A DNA stretch of 64,000 bases from an uncultured Olsenella sp. (GTDB lineage Bacteria; Actinomycetota; Coriobacteriia; Coriobacteriales; Atopobiaceae). Every line of letters starts with the position of its first letter. The first letter of the stretch is position 1. This document shows positions 42,859-51,670 of the stretch, in pieces. The stretch spans positions 1-64,000 of the forward strand of contig ONBR01000008.1 of the NCBI GenBank assembly GCA_900316105.1. Direction: 5' to 3'. Both the position numbers and the translations under genes were made by a program. The notes beneath the pieces were generated by a model, which was given only the letters and a program-made list of their open reading frames with translations, was not told the origin of the DNA and searched no databases.

Positions 42859-43310
42859 GATGCTGACGCGCCATTCTGGGCCAGCTGGGCGTTGAAGTCA
42901 TCCAGGGCGACAATGAGCTTTTTCGCCACCCTTGGATCCACGCCCAGGCTGGAGAAGAGACAGGGGGGCACGTCCACTGCCTTCTCGCGCAGCTGCATGC
43001 CAGCCTCCGTCAGGCTAATCATGACCACGCGCTCGTCGTCCTGGGAGCGCTCGCGCTTCACGAAACCATGTGCCTCGAGCTTCTTGAACATGGGAGTCAG
43101 GGTGCCCGAGTCCAGCTGCAGGCGCTTGCCGAGCTCCTTCACGCTCAGGGGGCTTTCCTCCCACAGTACCATCATTGCCAGGTACTGGGGGTAGGTCAGG
43201 TTGAGTGGATCCAGCAGGGGCTTGTACCTGCGAACGACCTCGCGGGAGGTGCTATAGAGCCTGAAGCAAAGCTGCCTCCTGAGCAGCAGCGCATCGTACT
43301 TGTCTGCCAT
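42855..43310 (-). CDS. MarR-family transcriptional regulator
   Basis: A 151-residue winged-helix regulator. LTYPQYLAMMVLWEESPLSV and LGKRLQLDSGTLTPMFKKLE form the winged helix, and RERSQDDERVVMISLTEAG the wing. It lies between degV and rsmJ, 15 bases from degV. It may respond to a phenolic or oxidative signal, but targets are unknown. Confidence 0.92.
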   Translation of the reverse strand: MADKYDALLLRRQLCFRLYSTSREVVRRYKPLLDPLNLTYPQYLAMMVLWEESPLSVKELGKRLQLDSGTLTPMFKKLEAHGFVKRERSQDDERVVMISLTEAGMQLREKAVDVPPCLFSSLGVDPRVAKKLIVALDDFNAQLAQNGASAS

Positions 43311-43325
43311 CTCTACCGTCTCCCG

Positions 43326-44279
43326 CTACTCGCCCTTGACGTTGTGGGCGATCTTGTCGGAGACCGAGGCACCCTTGCGACGGTCAGCACCCCAGAAGCA
43401 GCAGGAAACCATGCCAGCGCCCACGTGGCAGCCAATGGTAGGTCCGATGGTGGAGATCATGGTGACGGCGGTGTCCTCGGACTTGTGAATGATGTCGGCC
43501 AGCTTCTCCGCATCCTTGGGACAGTCGGCGTTGCCGATGGTAACCACAGAAGAGAACATGTCGTCGTTGTGGTTCTTCTCGTAGAAGGATGCCATCTTCT
43601 TGAGGCCCTTCTTGCGGCCGCGGGTGACGCCGATGACGCTGAGGGCGCCGTCCAGGTCAAAGGTCAGCAGGGGCTTCACGTCCAGGGCGCCACCAATCAC
43701 GGCCACGCTCCTTGGCACGCGACCGCCACGGTGCAGAGCATCCAGGTCGTCGACCATAAAGATGGTCTGCACGAAGTAGCGAGCCTCCTCGGCCCAACGG
43801 ACGAAGTCCCCCGCAGCCATGCCCTTGTCCCGCTGGCGAATGGCCTCGACTATAAAGAGGTACTGGGCGGTGGAGGCGATCTTTGTGTCCACGATGTAGA
43901 TGGGCAGGTCAGGACGGCCTAGCTCCTCCTTCACGCGCTCCAGCGCGGTACATGCGCCCTCGTAGCAGCCAGAGATGCCGCTGGACAGGGTCAGGTAGAC
44001 GGAAGGCTTGTCCAGCTTTGCGCACTCGCGGAAGGTCCTCTCGAACTCCAACTGAGAGGGCTGCGAGGTCATGGGCATGGCGCCCTTGCGGACAGCCTCG
44101 TAGAAGTCATGGGCAGAGCGGGAGACAAAGAGGTCATCGACGCCGTTGAGTCCGTCCTCCTTGCCCGCCTCGGTGTAGGTAAAGTGCAGCATGCCGATGC
44201 CCGTGTCCTCCACCATCTTTGGCGAGAAGTCACAGGGAGAATCGGTTAGCAGGAAGAACTTGGGCTCTGACATGGACAT
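43326..44279 (-). CDS. DegV-family fatty-acid-binding protein
   Basis: A 317-residue cytosolic lipid carrier. DSPCDFSP, MTSQPSQLEFERTFRE, LSSGISGCYEGACTA and GGRVPRSVAVIGGALDVKPLL match the DegV family, which hands fatty acids to kinases in Firmicutes; no FakA gene is nearby. The ATG at 44277-44279 has AAAGGGG six bases upstream. The gene starts an operon with marR, rsmJ and an SDR. Confidence 0.9.
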   Translation of the reverse strand: MSMSEPKFFLLTDSPCDFSPKMVEDTGIGMLHFTYTEAGKEDGLNGVDDLFVSRSAHDFYEAVRKGAMPMTSQPSQLEFERTFRECAKLDKPSVYLTLSSGISGCYEGACTALERVKEELGRPDLPIYIVDTKIASTAQYLFIVEAIRQRDKGMAAGDFVRWAEEARYFVQTIFMVDDLDALHRGGRVPRSVAVIGGALDVKPLLTFDLDGALSVIGVTRGRKKGLKKMASFYEKNHNDDMFSSVVTIGNADCPKDAEKLADIIHKSEDTAVTMISTIGPTIGCHVGAGMVSCCFWGADRRKGASVSDKIAHNVKGE

Positions 44280-44382
44280 GGCTGCCCCTTTCGCGATGCA
44301 CGATGCAGAGTGTGGATGCCTCGCCCACTCCGCCGAGCGTCTATCTGTCATACAGATATATTGTACGCGACCCATCTGCAAC

Positions 44383-44445
44383 GTGACAATTACCCCAGGA
44401 GCAGGCGTCCCAAAATGTGACATTTATCCCAGGAGTAATTGTCAC
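44383..44445. repeat. Palindromic repeat family A, copy 2
   Basis: Eleven-base perfect arms GTGACAATTAC and GTAATTGTCAC with a second inner copy containing CAAAATGTGACA. The right arm overlaps the stop codon of the YwaF-like gene (44442-44444). Confidence 0.9.
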
Positions 44446-45230
44446 ATCCGCGCGATCAGGCGGTAGATGCCATAGGAGAGAAGCCAGACGCCCATGGCGA
44501 TGGCCAGGTAGGCCGCAAGCCAGAGTGGGTCACCAAAGGCCCGATAGACCTGGACGAAGGGCGTGCCCATATCGAGCGGCCGACTGACAAAGAAGAAGTT
44601 CGTGTCAAAGGCAGGGTTGAAGACCAACAGGAAGAAGAGGCCCACCGCCACTGAGACGACCGTTGGATACCAGATGTCACGCAGGCGCGGCACGAAGTCG
44701 TGACGAAAGAGCATGCAAATCGCGAAGGCGAACATGAGAGAATGCTCCGCGAAGCCGCCCAGGGATGCGTAGGTCCATATGAGACAGTAGGACCAGCCGG
44801 GAAAGAGAAGCGCGCCAGCGCCGCCCGAGAGTCCCCAGCAAAAGACGACGCTCCCCAGGAGGCGGCGGAGTCTCTTGCGACTGGCTGGCGTGAAGGCAAA
44901 GGCCACGCAGGTGAACTCAGCCAGGTTGCAGACGTGCAGTGGCCAGAATATCGGCACCATGAGACCGCGGACGACGATGACCACATCACGCGAGGCCAGA
45001 AGGGCTACGGGCACCAGGGAGAGAGTCTGCAGGTAGCGGCGGCGTTGGCGCACGGCATCGGCATCGCCGCCCCGCGGCAAGCGAGCATAGCCGCGAACCA
45101 CCAGGACGATCAGGACCAGACAAAAGGCCAGGGTGAGCAGGTGGGCCGTCCCGAAGGCCTCGAATCCCCGCTGACCCACAAAGAGGGGCTCAGGGGTAAA
45201 GAACCACTGCAAGAACTCGGTCACGTTCAT
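44442..45230 (-). CDS. YwaF/TIGR02206-family integral membrane protein
   Basis: A 262-residue protein with six or seven membrane helices, hydrophobic nearly throughout: LTLAFCLVLIVLVVRGYARL, FWPLHVCNLAEFTCVAFAFT and VAVGLFFLLVFNPAFDTNFF. WPLHVCNLAEF matches the conserved core of the YwaF family, whose function is unknown. The ATG at 45228-45230 has GGAGGGG upstream. The final Met and the TGA stop lie within and beside a family A palindrome. It is divergent from the LUD gene. Confidence 0.75.
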   Translation of the reverse strand: MNVTEFLQWFFTPEPLFVGQRGFEAFGTAHLLTLAFCLVLIVLVVRGYARLPRGGDADAVRQRRRYLQTLSLVPVALLASRDVVIVVRGLMVPIFWPLHVCNLAEFTCVAFAFTPASRKRLRRLLGSVVFCWGLSGGAGALLFPGWSYCLIWTYASLGGFAEHSLMFAFAICMLFRHDFVPRLRDIWYPTVVSVAVGLFFLLVFNPAFDTNFFFVSRPLDMGTPFVQVYRAFGDPLWLAAYLAIAMGVWLLSYGIYRLIARM

Positions 45231-45291
45231 CCCTCCCCTCCTGCCCATTGTAGAAACGAAGGCTCAGAATGTATCCAAGGAATAGGACGCC

Positions 45292-45362
45292 GGGCGTGAC
45301 AATAGCGCCAGGCGCCTCTGTCACATTTTGGGACAGTAGCGCCTGGCGCTATTGTCACGCCC
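45292..45362. repeat. Palindromic repeat family A, copy 3
   Basis: Twenty-four-base perfect arms (45292-45315 with 45339-45362) containing GTGACAATAGCGCCAGGCGC, between the divergent YwaF-like and LUD genes. The centre TCTGTCACATTTTGGGACAG is shared with copy 6. Confidence 0.92.
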
Positions 45363-45380
45363 GGAGGAGAGAGGAACACC

Positions 45381-46010
45381 ATGGACGAGAGAATCGCACG
45401 TCGCAACGAGCTGCTAGCCCAAAAGACCATCAAGGGCCTGGAATCCCGCAACATCAGCGCCCAGTACGCACCGACGAAGGCCGACGCACTGGAGCTGGCC
45501 CTGGACCTCATCCCCAAGGATGCCTCCATCGGCATGGGCGGCTGCATGAGTGCCCGCGAGATCGGGCTTTGGGACGCACTCAAACAGGGCGACTATGGCT
45601 TCATCGACCGCGACCTCTACAAGGACCAGCGCGAGGCCCTGCTCAAGACCTATGACGCGGACTGGTTCCTGACCAGCGCCAACTCCCTGACCGATGACGG
45701 CGTCATCGTGAACATCGACGGCAACTCCAACCGCGTCTCCTGCATCGCACAGGGACCGCGCCATGTCCTCTTCATCGTGGGCATGAACAAGGTCTGCCCT
45801 GACGTGGACTCCGCGCTGAAGCGCGCCCGCAACGTCGCCGCCCCCATCAACGCCCAGCGCTTCGACGTGCAGACACCCTGCAAGAAGCTTGGCCGTTGCA
45901 TGGACTGCAAGAGCTCTGACACCATCTGCTGCAACTTCCTGATCACACGCTACTCTCGTCACAAGGACCGCATGCACTTGATCCTCGTTGGCGAAAGCCT
46001 GGGCTTCTAA
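45381..46010 (+). CDS. LUD-domain (lactate-utilization-like) protein
   Basis: A 209-residue protein of the LutC/LUD fold: LDLIPKDASIGMGGCMSARE, ADWFLTSANSLTDDGVIVNI and FIVGMNKVCPDVDSALKRAR are signatures. Extra Cys residues near the end (CKKLGRCMDCKSSDTICC) suggest a metal or Fe-S site. LutA and LutB partners are not adjacent, so its oxidation substrate is unknown. The ATG has GGAGG upstream, right after a family A palindrome. Confidence 0.85.
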   Translation: MDERIARRNELLAQKTIKGLESRNISAQYAPTKADALELALDLIPKDASIGMGGCMSAREIGLWDALKQGDYGFIDRDLYKDQREALLKTYDADWFLTSANSLTDDGVIVNIDGNSNRVSCIAQGPRHVLFIVGMNKVCPDVDSALKRARNVAAPINAQRFDVQTPCKKLGRCMDCKSSDTICCNFLITRYSRHKDRMHLILVGESLGF

Positions 46011-46041
46011 GCGTCTAAACTAGTAGACAGGAAGACAAGAA

Positions 46042-46080
46042 GACGGCGCCGTGGCATGTCAGCGATGCCAGGGCGCCGTC
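46042..46080. terminator. Bidirectional hairpin between the LUD and macrodomain genes
   Basis: GACGGCGCC/GGCGCCGTC outer stem with an inner TGGCAT/ATGCCA stem. On the minus strand TTCTTGTCTTCC follows, so it better ends the macrodomain transcript. Confidence 0.65.
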
Positions 46081-46123
46081 CAGTTTGCCAAAGCCTTTCC
46101 AAGAAATGCACTGCCGCACTGCC

Positions 46124-46624
46124 CTAGACGTAAGCCTCGTAGGCGGCATAGGTACCCTCGTCGAAGAGAACCCACTCCACCAGATCGAATGCCTTGGGGT
46201 GGTCGAGCAGGTACTGCTTCACTGTGGCCATGGCGACCTTTGCGGCCTTCTGCACGGGATAGCCATAGACGCCCGTGGAAATGGAGGGAAAGGCGATGCT
46301 CCTTACGCCATGCTCCTCGGCAACGGCCAGCGAGTTCCTATAACAGGATGCCAAGAGGCCCGGCTCACCATTTGCCCCACCATGCCAGACTGGACCAACG
46401 GTATGAACCACGTACTTGCAAGGCAGGTTGTAAGCACCAGTGATCTTTGCCTGGCCCGTCTCGCAACCATGAAGGCCACGGCACTCCTCCAGCAGCTTGG
46501 GACCCGCGGCACGGTGAATCGCGCCATCCACACCACCGCCACCCAGCAGGGTGCCGTTCGCCGCATTGGCAATGGCGTCGACGTCGTCGACCTTCGTGAT
46601 GTCTCCCTGTACCAGTCGAATCAT
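46124..46624 (-). CDS. Macrodomain protein (probable O-acetyl-ADP-ribose or ADP-ribose hydrolase)
   Basis: A 166-residue macro domain. [30 protein letters not shown] and [17 protein letters not shown] carry the ADP-ribose pocket and the conserved Asn. ALC1/YmdB-type deacetylase activity is likely but unproven. The ATG at 46622-46624 has GAGGGAG upstream; a GTG two codons earlier is possible. Confidence 0.93.
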   Translation of the reverse strand: MIRLVQGDITKVDDVDAIANAANGTLLGGGGVDGAIHRAAGPKLLEECRGLHGCETGQAKITGAYNLPCKYVVHTVGPVWHGGANGEPGLLASCYRNSLAVAEEHGVRSIAFPSISTGVYGYPVQKAAKVAMATVKQYLLDHPKAFDLVEWVLFDEGTYAAYEAYV

Positions 46625-46711
46625 ACACACTCCCTCGTATGTGTCGCTTTCCGAAAACTACCATACGCCTACGACAGGATTTCTGCCCGTGCCCAGCGGT
46701 GAGCGGCCCGC

Positions 46712-46746
46712 CATGTGACAAAAGCGCCTGGCCCCTTTGTCACATG
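46712..46746. repeat. Palindromic repeat family A, copy 4
   Basis: CATGTGACAAA/TTTGTCACATG arms around AGCGCCTGGCCCC. The right arm contains the stop and last Met codon of the GNAT gene. Confidence 0.9.
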
Positions 46747-47306
46747 TGAGGAGCAATCATCTTTTCCATCCAGCACATGTCGTAGTAACGCCCAAACTTG
46801 TAGGCGCAGTCGTGGAAGGTTCCCACCATCGAGAAACCCTCTCGCTTATGGAAGCGAACGCTGTCCATGGTCAGGTAAGGGTCTTCCACGGGTACTCCGC
46901 CCACAGACCGCGGCATGGCAATGCAGGCATAGGCATTCTTGAAGCCACGCCGCACCAGATCCTGTTCGAGCGCCTGGTAAAGGGCATGTCCCACCCCCTG
47001 CCTCCGAGCATCTTGGGCCACATAGATGGAGAGCTCGACCGAGTGCCTATAGGCCTCACGTCCCTTGAAGACGCCCGCGTAGGCATAGCCGAGCAGAGGT
47101 GCGGTACCTGCACCCTTCTGCCTCTCTGCGTCCCCCACGGCCACCAGATAGGGATAGCCTGCCTCCAGGGTCCCGCGCACGCGCCCCTCGAACTCACGCA
47201 AAGAGGGAACCGCCAGCTCAAAGGTGATGGCGGTTCCCTCCACATAAGGCTTGTAGATCGACAGCAACTCACCAGCGTCAGCCGGCGTGGCCTCACGAAT
47301 CTCCAT
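46740..47306 (-). CDS. GNAT N-acetyltransferase (phosphinothricin-acetyltransferase-like)
   Basis: An 188-residue acetyltransferase. It begins IREATPADAGELLSIYKPYV and has VELSIYVAQDARRQGVGHAL, the acetyl-CoA loop, and the C-terminal FHKREGFSMVGTFHDCAYKF typical of the Pat/Bar and MnaT subgroups. The ATG at 47304-47306 has GGGGAG eight bases upstream. The stop is supplied by a family A palindrome. Confidence 0.85.
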   Translation of the reverse strand: MEIREATPADAGELLSIYKPYVEGTAITFELAVPSLREFEGRVRGTLEAGYPYLVAVGDAERQKGAGTAPLLGYAYAGVFKGREAYRHSVELSIYVAQDARRQGVGHALYQALEQDLVRRGFKNAYACIAMPRSVGGVPVEDPYLTMDSVRFHKREGFSMVGTFHDCAYKFGRYYDMCWMEKMIAPHM

Positions 47307-47365
47307 GGCACGCTCCCCCGTCATGGCACTCGCGAAAAGGCCAGCCAGCCTCGGCGGCTCGTCAG

Positions 47366-48352
47366 TTAGCTCAGCTCGTTCTCGCGATCGTAGTGTTTGC
47401 CGTCCCAGTATACGCGCGAAGCCACCTGGCACTTGGGATTGAGCTCGACATCCTTGAGAGCCCACTTCACGAACTCCTCGAAGCCCGTACGGTCCACGAT
47501 GTAGCCGATGTGCTCCTTGCCCTCGGGCCTGGACTCATCAATGTACTCGTCGATGTAGGCGTAGGTGTTCTTGACGATCTTGAGGATGGACTCCTCGTCA
47601 GCCCACTTCAGCCAGTCCTGGGCCAGCCTGGGGTTCTGCTTGCCGGTACGACCCATGATCTTCACGCGGAAGTAGTGCTCCTTGGAACGGGTCCAGGCGC
47701 GGGTCGGACAGTAGTTCACGCAGACACCGCAGCCGATGCACTTGTTCTCGTCGCGCTTGATCTTTCCGTTGACCACGGACAGGGCACCGACGGAGCGGAC
47801 CTTGCAGTACTTGACGCACTGCTCGCAACCGATGCAGCGGTCGATGTGGTACTGGGGCTCGGTCATGCCCAGGATGCCAAAGTCATTGAGGGCAACGTGA
47901 GCGCAGTCGTTGGAGCAGCCGGTAAAGGCAACCTTGACATGGCGGTCGTTGGGGAAGATTGCCTTGTCCATCTTGCGGGCAAACTCGGTGGTGTCGTAGC
48001 AGCCAAAGACGCAGAGCCTCTTGCCGGGGCAGCCGGGCACGTTACGGGTACCCGACGACATGTAGCCGTGGTCGGTGTCCTCCTGGTTGATCTGGGTGTG
48101 CTCGATGATGTCCTTGAGCTCGGCATGGACCTTGTCCACGTCCTCCAGCTTGATGCCCGGAATCTCGACGCCCTGACGGTTGGTCAGGAAGATCTCGCCG
48201 TTGCCATACTTGTTGGCAATGTCCACGATCCGCTGCATGTCGTTGGCGCCGATGAGGCCGCCCGGGATGCGCACGCGCGAGGCAGTCTCGCCGTACACCT
48301 TGCTCTGCCTGAAGGCATTCTTCTTCAGGGCCTTGACGTTAATGTCCTGCAT
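47366..48352 (-). CDS. asrC: Anaerobic sulfite reductase subunit C
   Basis: A 328-residue siroheme and iron-sulfur subunit that reduces sulfite to sulfide. The siroheme/4Fe-4S Cys are in CPGKRLCVFGCYDTT and TGCSNDCAHVALNDFG, and two ferredoxin-like 4Fe-4S clusters follow (CIGCEQCVKYC and CIGCGVCVNYC). Part of asrABC on the minus strand, 15 bases after asrB. Confidence 0.95.
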   Translation of the reverse strand: MQDINVKALKKNAFRQSKVYGETASRVRIPGGLIGANDMQRIVDIANKYGNGEIFLTNRQGVEIPGIKLEDVDKVHAELKDIIEHTQINQEDTDHGYMSSGTRNVPGCPGKRLCVFGCYDTTEFARKMDKAIFPNDRHVKVAFTGCSNDCAHVALNDFGILGMTEPQYHIDRCIGCEQCVKYCKVRSVGALSVVNGKIKRDENKCIGCGVCVNYCPTRAWTRSKEHYFRVKIMGRTGKQNPRLAQDWLKWADEESILKIVKNTYAYIDEYIDESRPEGKEHIGYIVDRTGFEEFVKWALKDVELNPKCQVASRVYWDGKHYDRENELS

Positions 48353-48367
48353 TCTGGTGCACCTCCC

Positions 48368-49210
48368 CTAGTCCAGCATGTCCTTGGACACGGTGTAGTT
48401 GAACACCGGTCCGTCCAGGCAGACGTACTTCTCGCCGATGCGGCAGTGACCGCACTTGCCCTGGCCGCAGCACATCTTGCGCTCCTGAGAGACCCAGATG
48501 TTCTCGTCCTTGAGGCCCAGCTCCTGCAGGCCCATGATCGAGAAGCGCATCATGGGCGGCGGGCCGACCACGATGGCCTGGGCGGTCGAGACGTCCTTGA
48601 GGGGCAGGTCGGGGATGAACTTGGTGACCAGTCCGATGTTGCCCTCATAGCCCTCAGGCGCGCCGTCGACGGTCAGGATGAGGTCAAGGGCCTCGTCCCA
48701 ACGCTTCAGGTCGTCACGGAAGAGCATGTCATTGGGGCTCTTGAAGCCCACGATCACGTGCTTGTCCTTGGGACTGGGGCTGGACGCCAGGGAGTCGATG
48801 ACGCCTCGGACCGGGGAGACGCCCGTGCCGCCAGCGATCACGACGACCTCGCCGTCCTGGAAGAGGCTCGTGTCGAAGCCGTTGCCATAGGGTCCGCGCA
48901 GGAGGATGGAGTCACCCACGTCGTAGTTGGCAAAGAGCTCACCCGTCACGCGACCGACGTTGCGGATCGTGAGGTCCAGGGACTTGTGCGGGTCGATGCC
49001 ACTGACGGAGATGGGTGCCTCGCCGTACTTGGGGATGGAGACCTCAAAGAACTGGCCGGGGCGGACGTCGCCCTCGAAGGCCACACGGAAGGTGTGCTCC
49101 TTCTTTGTGTGGGAGACGATCTCGATGATACGAGCGGGCCAGGGGGTCAGCGGGTTGTCCATGGGAACGGCCGCGGGACCTGGTGTCATGGTGATGGGAT
49201 CCTTAGTCAT
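48368..49210 (-). CDS. asrB: Anaerobic sulfite reductase subunit B
   Basis: A 280-residue ferredoxin-NADP reductase-like subunit that passes electrons from NADH to AsrA and AsrC. The FAD-binding domain ends in GPYGNGFD, the NAD loop is VIAGGTGVSPVRGVID, and a 2Fe-2S Cys cluster (CCGQGKCGHC) is near the C-terminus. Its start overlaps the asrA stop by eight bases. Confidence 0.94.
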   Translation of the reverse strand: MTKDPITMTPGPAAVPMDNPLTPWPARIIEIVSHTKKEHTFRVAFEGDVRPGQFFEVSIPKYGEAPISVSGIDPHKSLDLTIRNVGRVTGELFANYDVGDSILLRGPYGNGFDTSLFQDGEVVVIAGGTGVSPVRGVIDSLASSPSPKDKHVIVGFKSPNDMLFRDDLKRWDEALDLILTVDGAPEGYEGNIGLVTKFIPDLPLKDVSTAQAIVVGPPPMMRFSIMGLQELGLKDENIWVSQERKMCCGQGKCGHCRIGEKYVCLDGPVFNYTVSKDMLD

Positions 49211-50252
49211 TCTGGGTCACCTTCCCCTCTGCGGCCTCTGCCTCACAGGCGGCATTGACCTTGTTGATCAGCGTAGAGAAGGAGATGTACTCGGGGCACA
49301 CGGTGGAGCAGCGGCCACAGCCCACGCACATGTCATAGCCAAAGCGCTTGCGGAAGTCATAGATCTTGTGCAGGACCTTGAAGCGCATGCGCTCGCCGGC
49401 ACTACGACGGTACTGGCCGCCACCGGCGACGTTGGTGTAGCCGTCGATCATGCAGGAGGCAACAACGCGACGACGCTCGCCGACGTTGCCGTTGTCGGTG
49501 TAGAAGACGTCCTGCATGGTGTAGCAGGTGCAGGTCGGGCAGACCACGTTGCAGCGACCGCACTTGATGCAGCGAGCCGTGTACTCGTCCCAGAGGTCGG
49601 AGTTCTTGTAGATGGAGTTGGGGACCTCCTCGGGGATGGTTACCTTGATCTCGTTCTCGGTCACGTGAGCAGGAGTCACGTCGGCCTTCTCGGCGCAGGT
49701 CTGGTCGAAGAGCTCGGCGACCTTTGCGGTGGGCACGTCGCAGCGGAAGTTGCCCTCGGCGTCACGGTCGAGGGAGAAGATATAGGAGCCCTCGGGCGCC
49801 ACGTTGGAGCCCATGCTCACGCAGAAGCAATTGTCAAACTCGTGCTCGCAGCCAATGAGGACGAACTGCACCTTGTCGCGGATGCGGTTGTAGAACCAGT
49901 CCTTGCTGGGGCCATTGTTCAGGTACATCTGGTCCACACGACGCAGGGCATGCAGGTCGCAGGCGCGCAGGAAGACCAGGACCTGGCGGAAGTCTTGCTT
50001 TGCGGTAGTCACCTCGCCATCGGTGAAGTAGAAGAGCGTCTGCGAAAGCGGCTGCAGAATCTCCTTGAAGGAGTAGTCACTCCTGGTGTTGAGCTCTATC
50101 TGATCCAGAGACGTCACAAACTCGTAGCGGACGACGTCGGTGTCAGTGAAGCGACCTTCGCCGACCTTGAGCACGGGCGCCCACAGGCGATAGTCATCGG
50201 CCAGCTTGGTGATGACCTTTGAGAGCGCCGACTCACTCAGCACGTATCCCAT
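49203..50252 (-). CDS. asrA: Anaerobic sulfite reductase subunit A
   Basis: A 349-residue iron-sulfur subunit with two 4Fe-4S clusters (CIKCGRCNVVCPTCTC and CVGCGRCSTVCPEY). First gene of asrABC. The ATG at 50250-50252 has GGAGGGG upstream. The 278-base gap to the next gene probably holds the operon promoter. The cluster would let the cell use sulfite as an anaerobic electron acceptor. Confidence 0.94.
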   Translation of the reverse strand: MGYVLSESALSKVITKLADDYRLWAPVLKVGEGRFTDTDVVRYEFVTSLDQIELNTRSDYSFKEILQPLSQTLFYFTDGEVTTAKQDFRQVLVFLRACDLHALRRVDQMYLNNGPSKDWFYNRIRDKVQFVLIGCEHEFDNCFCVSMGSNVAPEGSYIFSLDRDAEGNFRCDVPTAKVAELFDQTCAEKADVTPAHVTENEIKVTIPEEVPNSIYKNSDLWDEYTARCIKCGRCNVVCPTCTCYTMQDVFYTDNGNVGERRRVVASCMIDGYTNVAGGGQYRRSAGERMRFKVLHKIYDFRKRFGYDMCVGCGRCSTVCPEYISFSTLINKVNAACEAEAAEGKVTQND

Positions 50253-50530
50253 TTCCCCTCCTTGCTTGAATGTGCGGCGGCCCCCCAGCCGACACACAGA
50301 CTCACAGTTTGATAGCAATGTATCGCCGGACCTTAAAGAAAGACGTTGGCAAAACAACGCATTGTGTAATGTTCGGCAAGCGGTCCGAAGCGCTCAGGGG
50401 ACGGTGACCACGGTATAAACAAGTGGGACGGGGATTTTTTTGCTTGCCCGCACATCCCCGCACTGCTCGCGCGTCTAAAATCGAGGAAGGTTAACGGCGC
50501 CATCGGCGCCCGCAGGAAAGGAAGTCCCCC

Positions 50531-51532
50531 ATGGCAATCCAGCCTACCCCCGGTCTCGGTGGCCAGACCTACATCCCCTATGACCAGCGCACTGGCAACG
50601 AGTCGATTGTCTACTTTACCCGCGACCTCTCCGCCTCCGGCCTGCAGAAGGCATACGAGCAGGTCAATGGCAACATCCGCGGTCGCGTGGGCCTGAAGCT
50701 CCACACTGGCGAGCAGCATGGCCCCAACATCATCCCGCGTCCCTGGGTGCGCGAGCTCCGCGAGGCCGAGCCCGAGCTGGCAGCCTCCAACATCCTGGAG
50801 ACCAACACCTACTACAAGGGCGACCGTTACACCACCGAGAGCCACCGTCAGACCCTCAAGGTCAACGGATGGGACTTCTGCGACGTCGACATCATGGACG
50901 AGTTCGGCACGACCCTCTTGCCCGTTCGCGGCGGCAAGTGGTTCAAGCAGATGTCTGTCGGCGCCAACATGCTCAACTACGACTCCCTGGTTGCCCTCAC
51001 TCACTTCAAGGGCCACACCCAGGGCGGCTTTGGCGGATCCAACAAGAACATCGGCATCGGCTGCGCCGACGGCCGCATAGGCAAGGCCTGGATCCACACC
51101 TATCCCGGCCAGGGCCAGTGGAGCATTGCCACCGAGGAGTTCATGGAGCGCATCTCCGAGTCCACCAAGGCGACTATCGACTTCTTTGGACCCAGGGTCA
51201 CCTACGTGAACGTGATGCGCAACATGTCCGTAAGTTGCGACTGCGAGGGAACCTCGGCACAGCCCGTCGTCACCCCCAACGTTGGCATCCTATCTTCGAC
51301 CGACATCCTGGCCATCGACCAGGCCTGCGTTGACATCGTCTACGCCATGCGCGAGGACGAGCACCACGACCTGGTGGAGCGCATGGAATCGCGCCACGGC
51401 CTGCGCCAGCTGTCCTACATGAAGGAGCTGGGCATGGGCAACGACCGCTACGTCCTCATTGACCTGGACAACGGCGGCCAGCGCATGTATCCCACGGACG
51501 CCGTCCAGGACCTCAAGCCCTTCCAGGGCTAG
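50531..51532 (+). CDS. DUF362-domain protein
   Basis: A 333-residue protein of the DUF362 family: GLKLHTGEQHGPNIIPRPWV, NALTHFKGHTQGGFGGSNKN-like text (VALTHFKGHTQGGFGGSNKN) and GIGCADGRIGKAW are typical. DUF362 proteins often carry Fe-S clusters; here only a CDC pair is visible, so cluster content is uncertain. It is divergent from asrA. The ATG has AAAGGAAG upstream, and TAAAAT 50 bases before it is a possible -10. Confidence 0.8.
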   Translation: MAIQPTPGLGGQTYIPYDQRTGNESIVYFTRDLSASGLQKAYEQVNGNIRGRVGLKLHTGEQHGPNIIPRPWVRELREAEPELAASNILETNTYYKGDRYTTESHRQTLKVNGWDFCDVDIMDEFGTTLLPVRGGKWFKQMSVGANMLNYDSLVALTHFKGHTQGGFGGSNKNIGIGCADGRIGKAWIHTYPGQGQWSIATEEFMERISESTKATIDFFGPRVTYVNVMRNMSVSCDCEGTSAQPVVTPNVGILSSTDILAIDQACVDIVYAMREDEHHDLVERMESRHGLRQLSYMKELGMGNDRYVLIDLDNGGQRMYPTDAVQDLKPFQG

Positions 51533-51670
51533 GCCCCAAGGTTACCAGGCAAAGAAAAAACGGTTACCGGACCAAGAAGAGAGGGCTCTGGTCCAACTGC
51601 CCCTCCGTCACCTCCCTAGCATGGGGATTGGCTGGCTCCAGCTGGGCGTTACTTCGATAGGGAGGTCATC

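Noticed and set aside
51533-51670. Cobalamin or NiCo riboswitch before cbiM
   Set aside because: No B12 box, and I could not fit the NiCo four-way junction; only a GGACCA/TGGTCC stem and two GGTTACC copies are seen. An Infernal search would decide.
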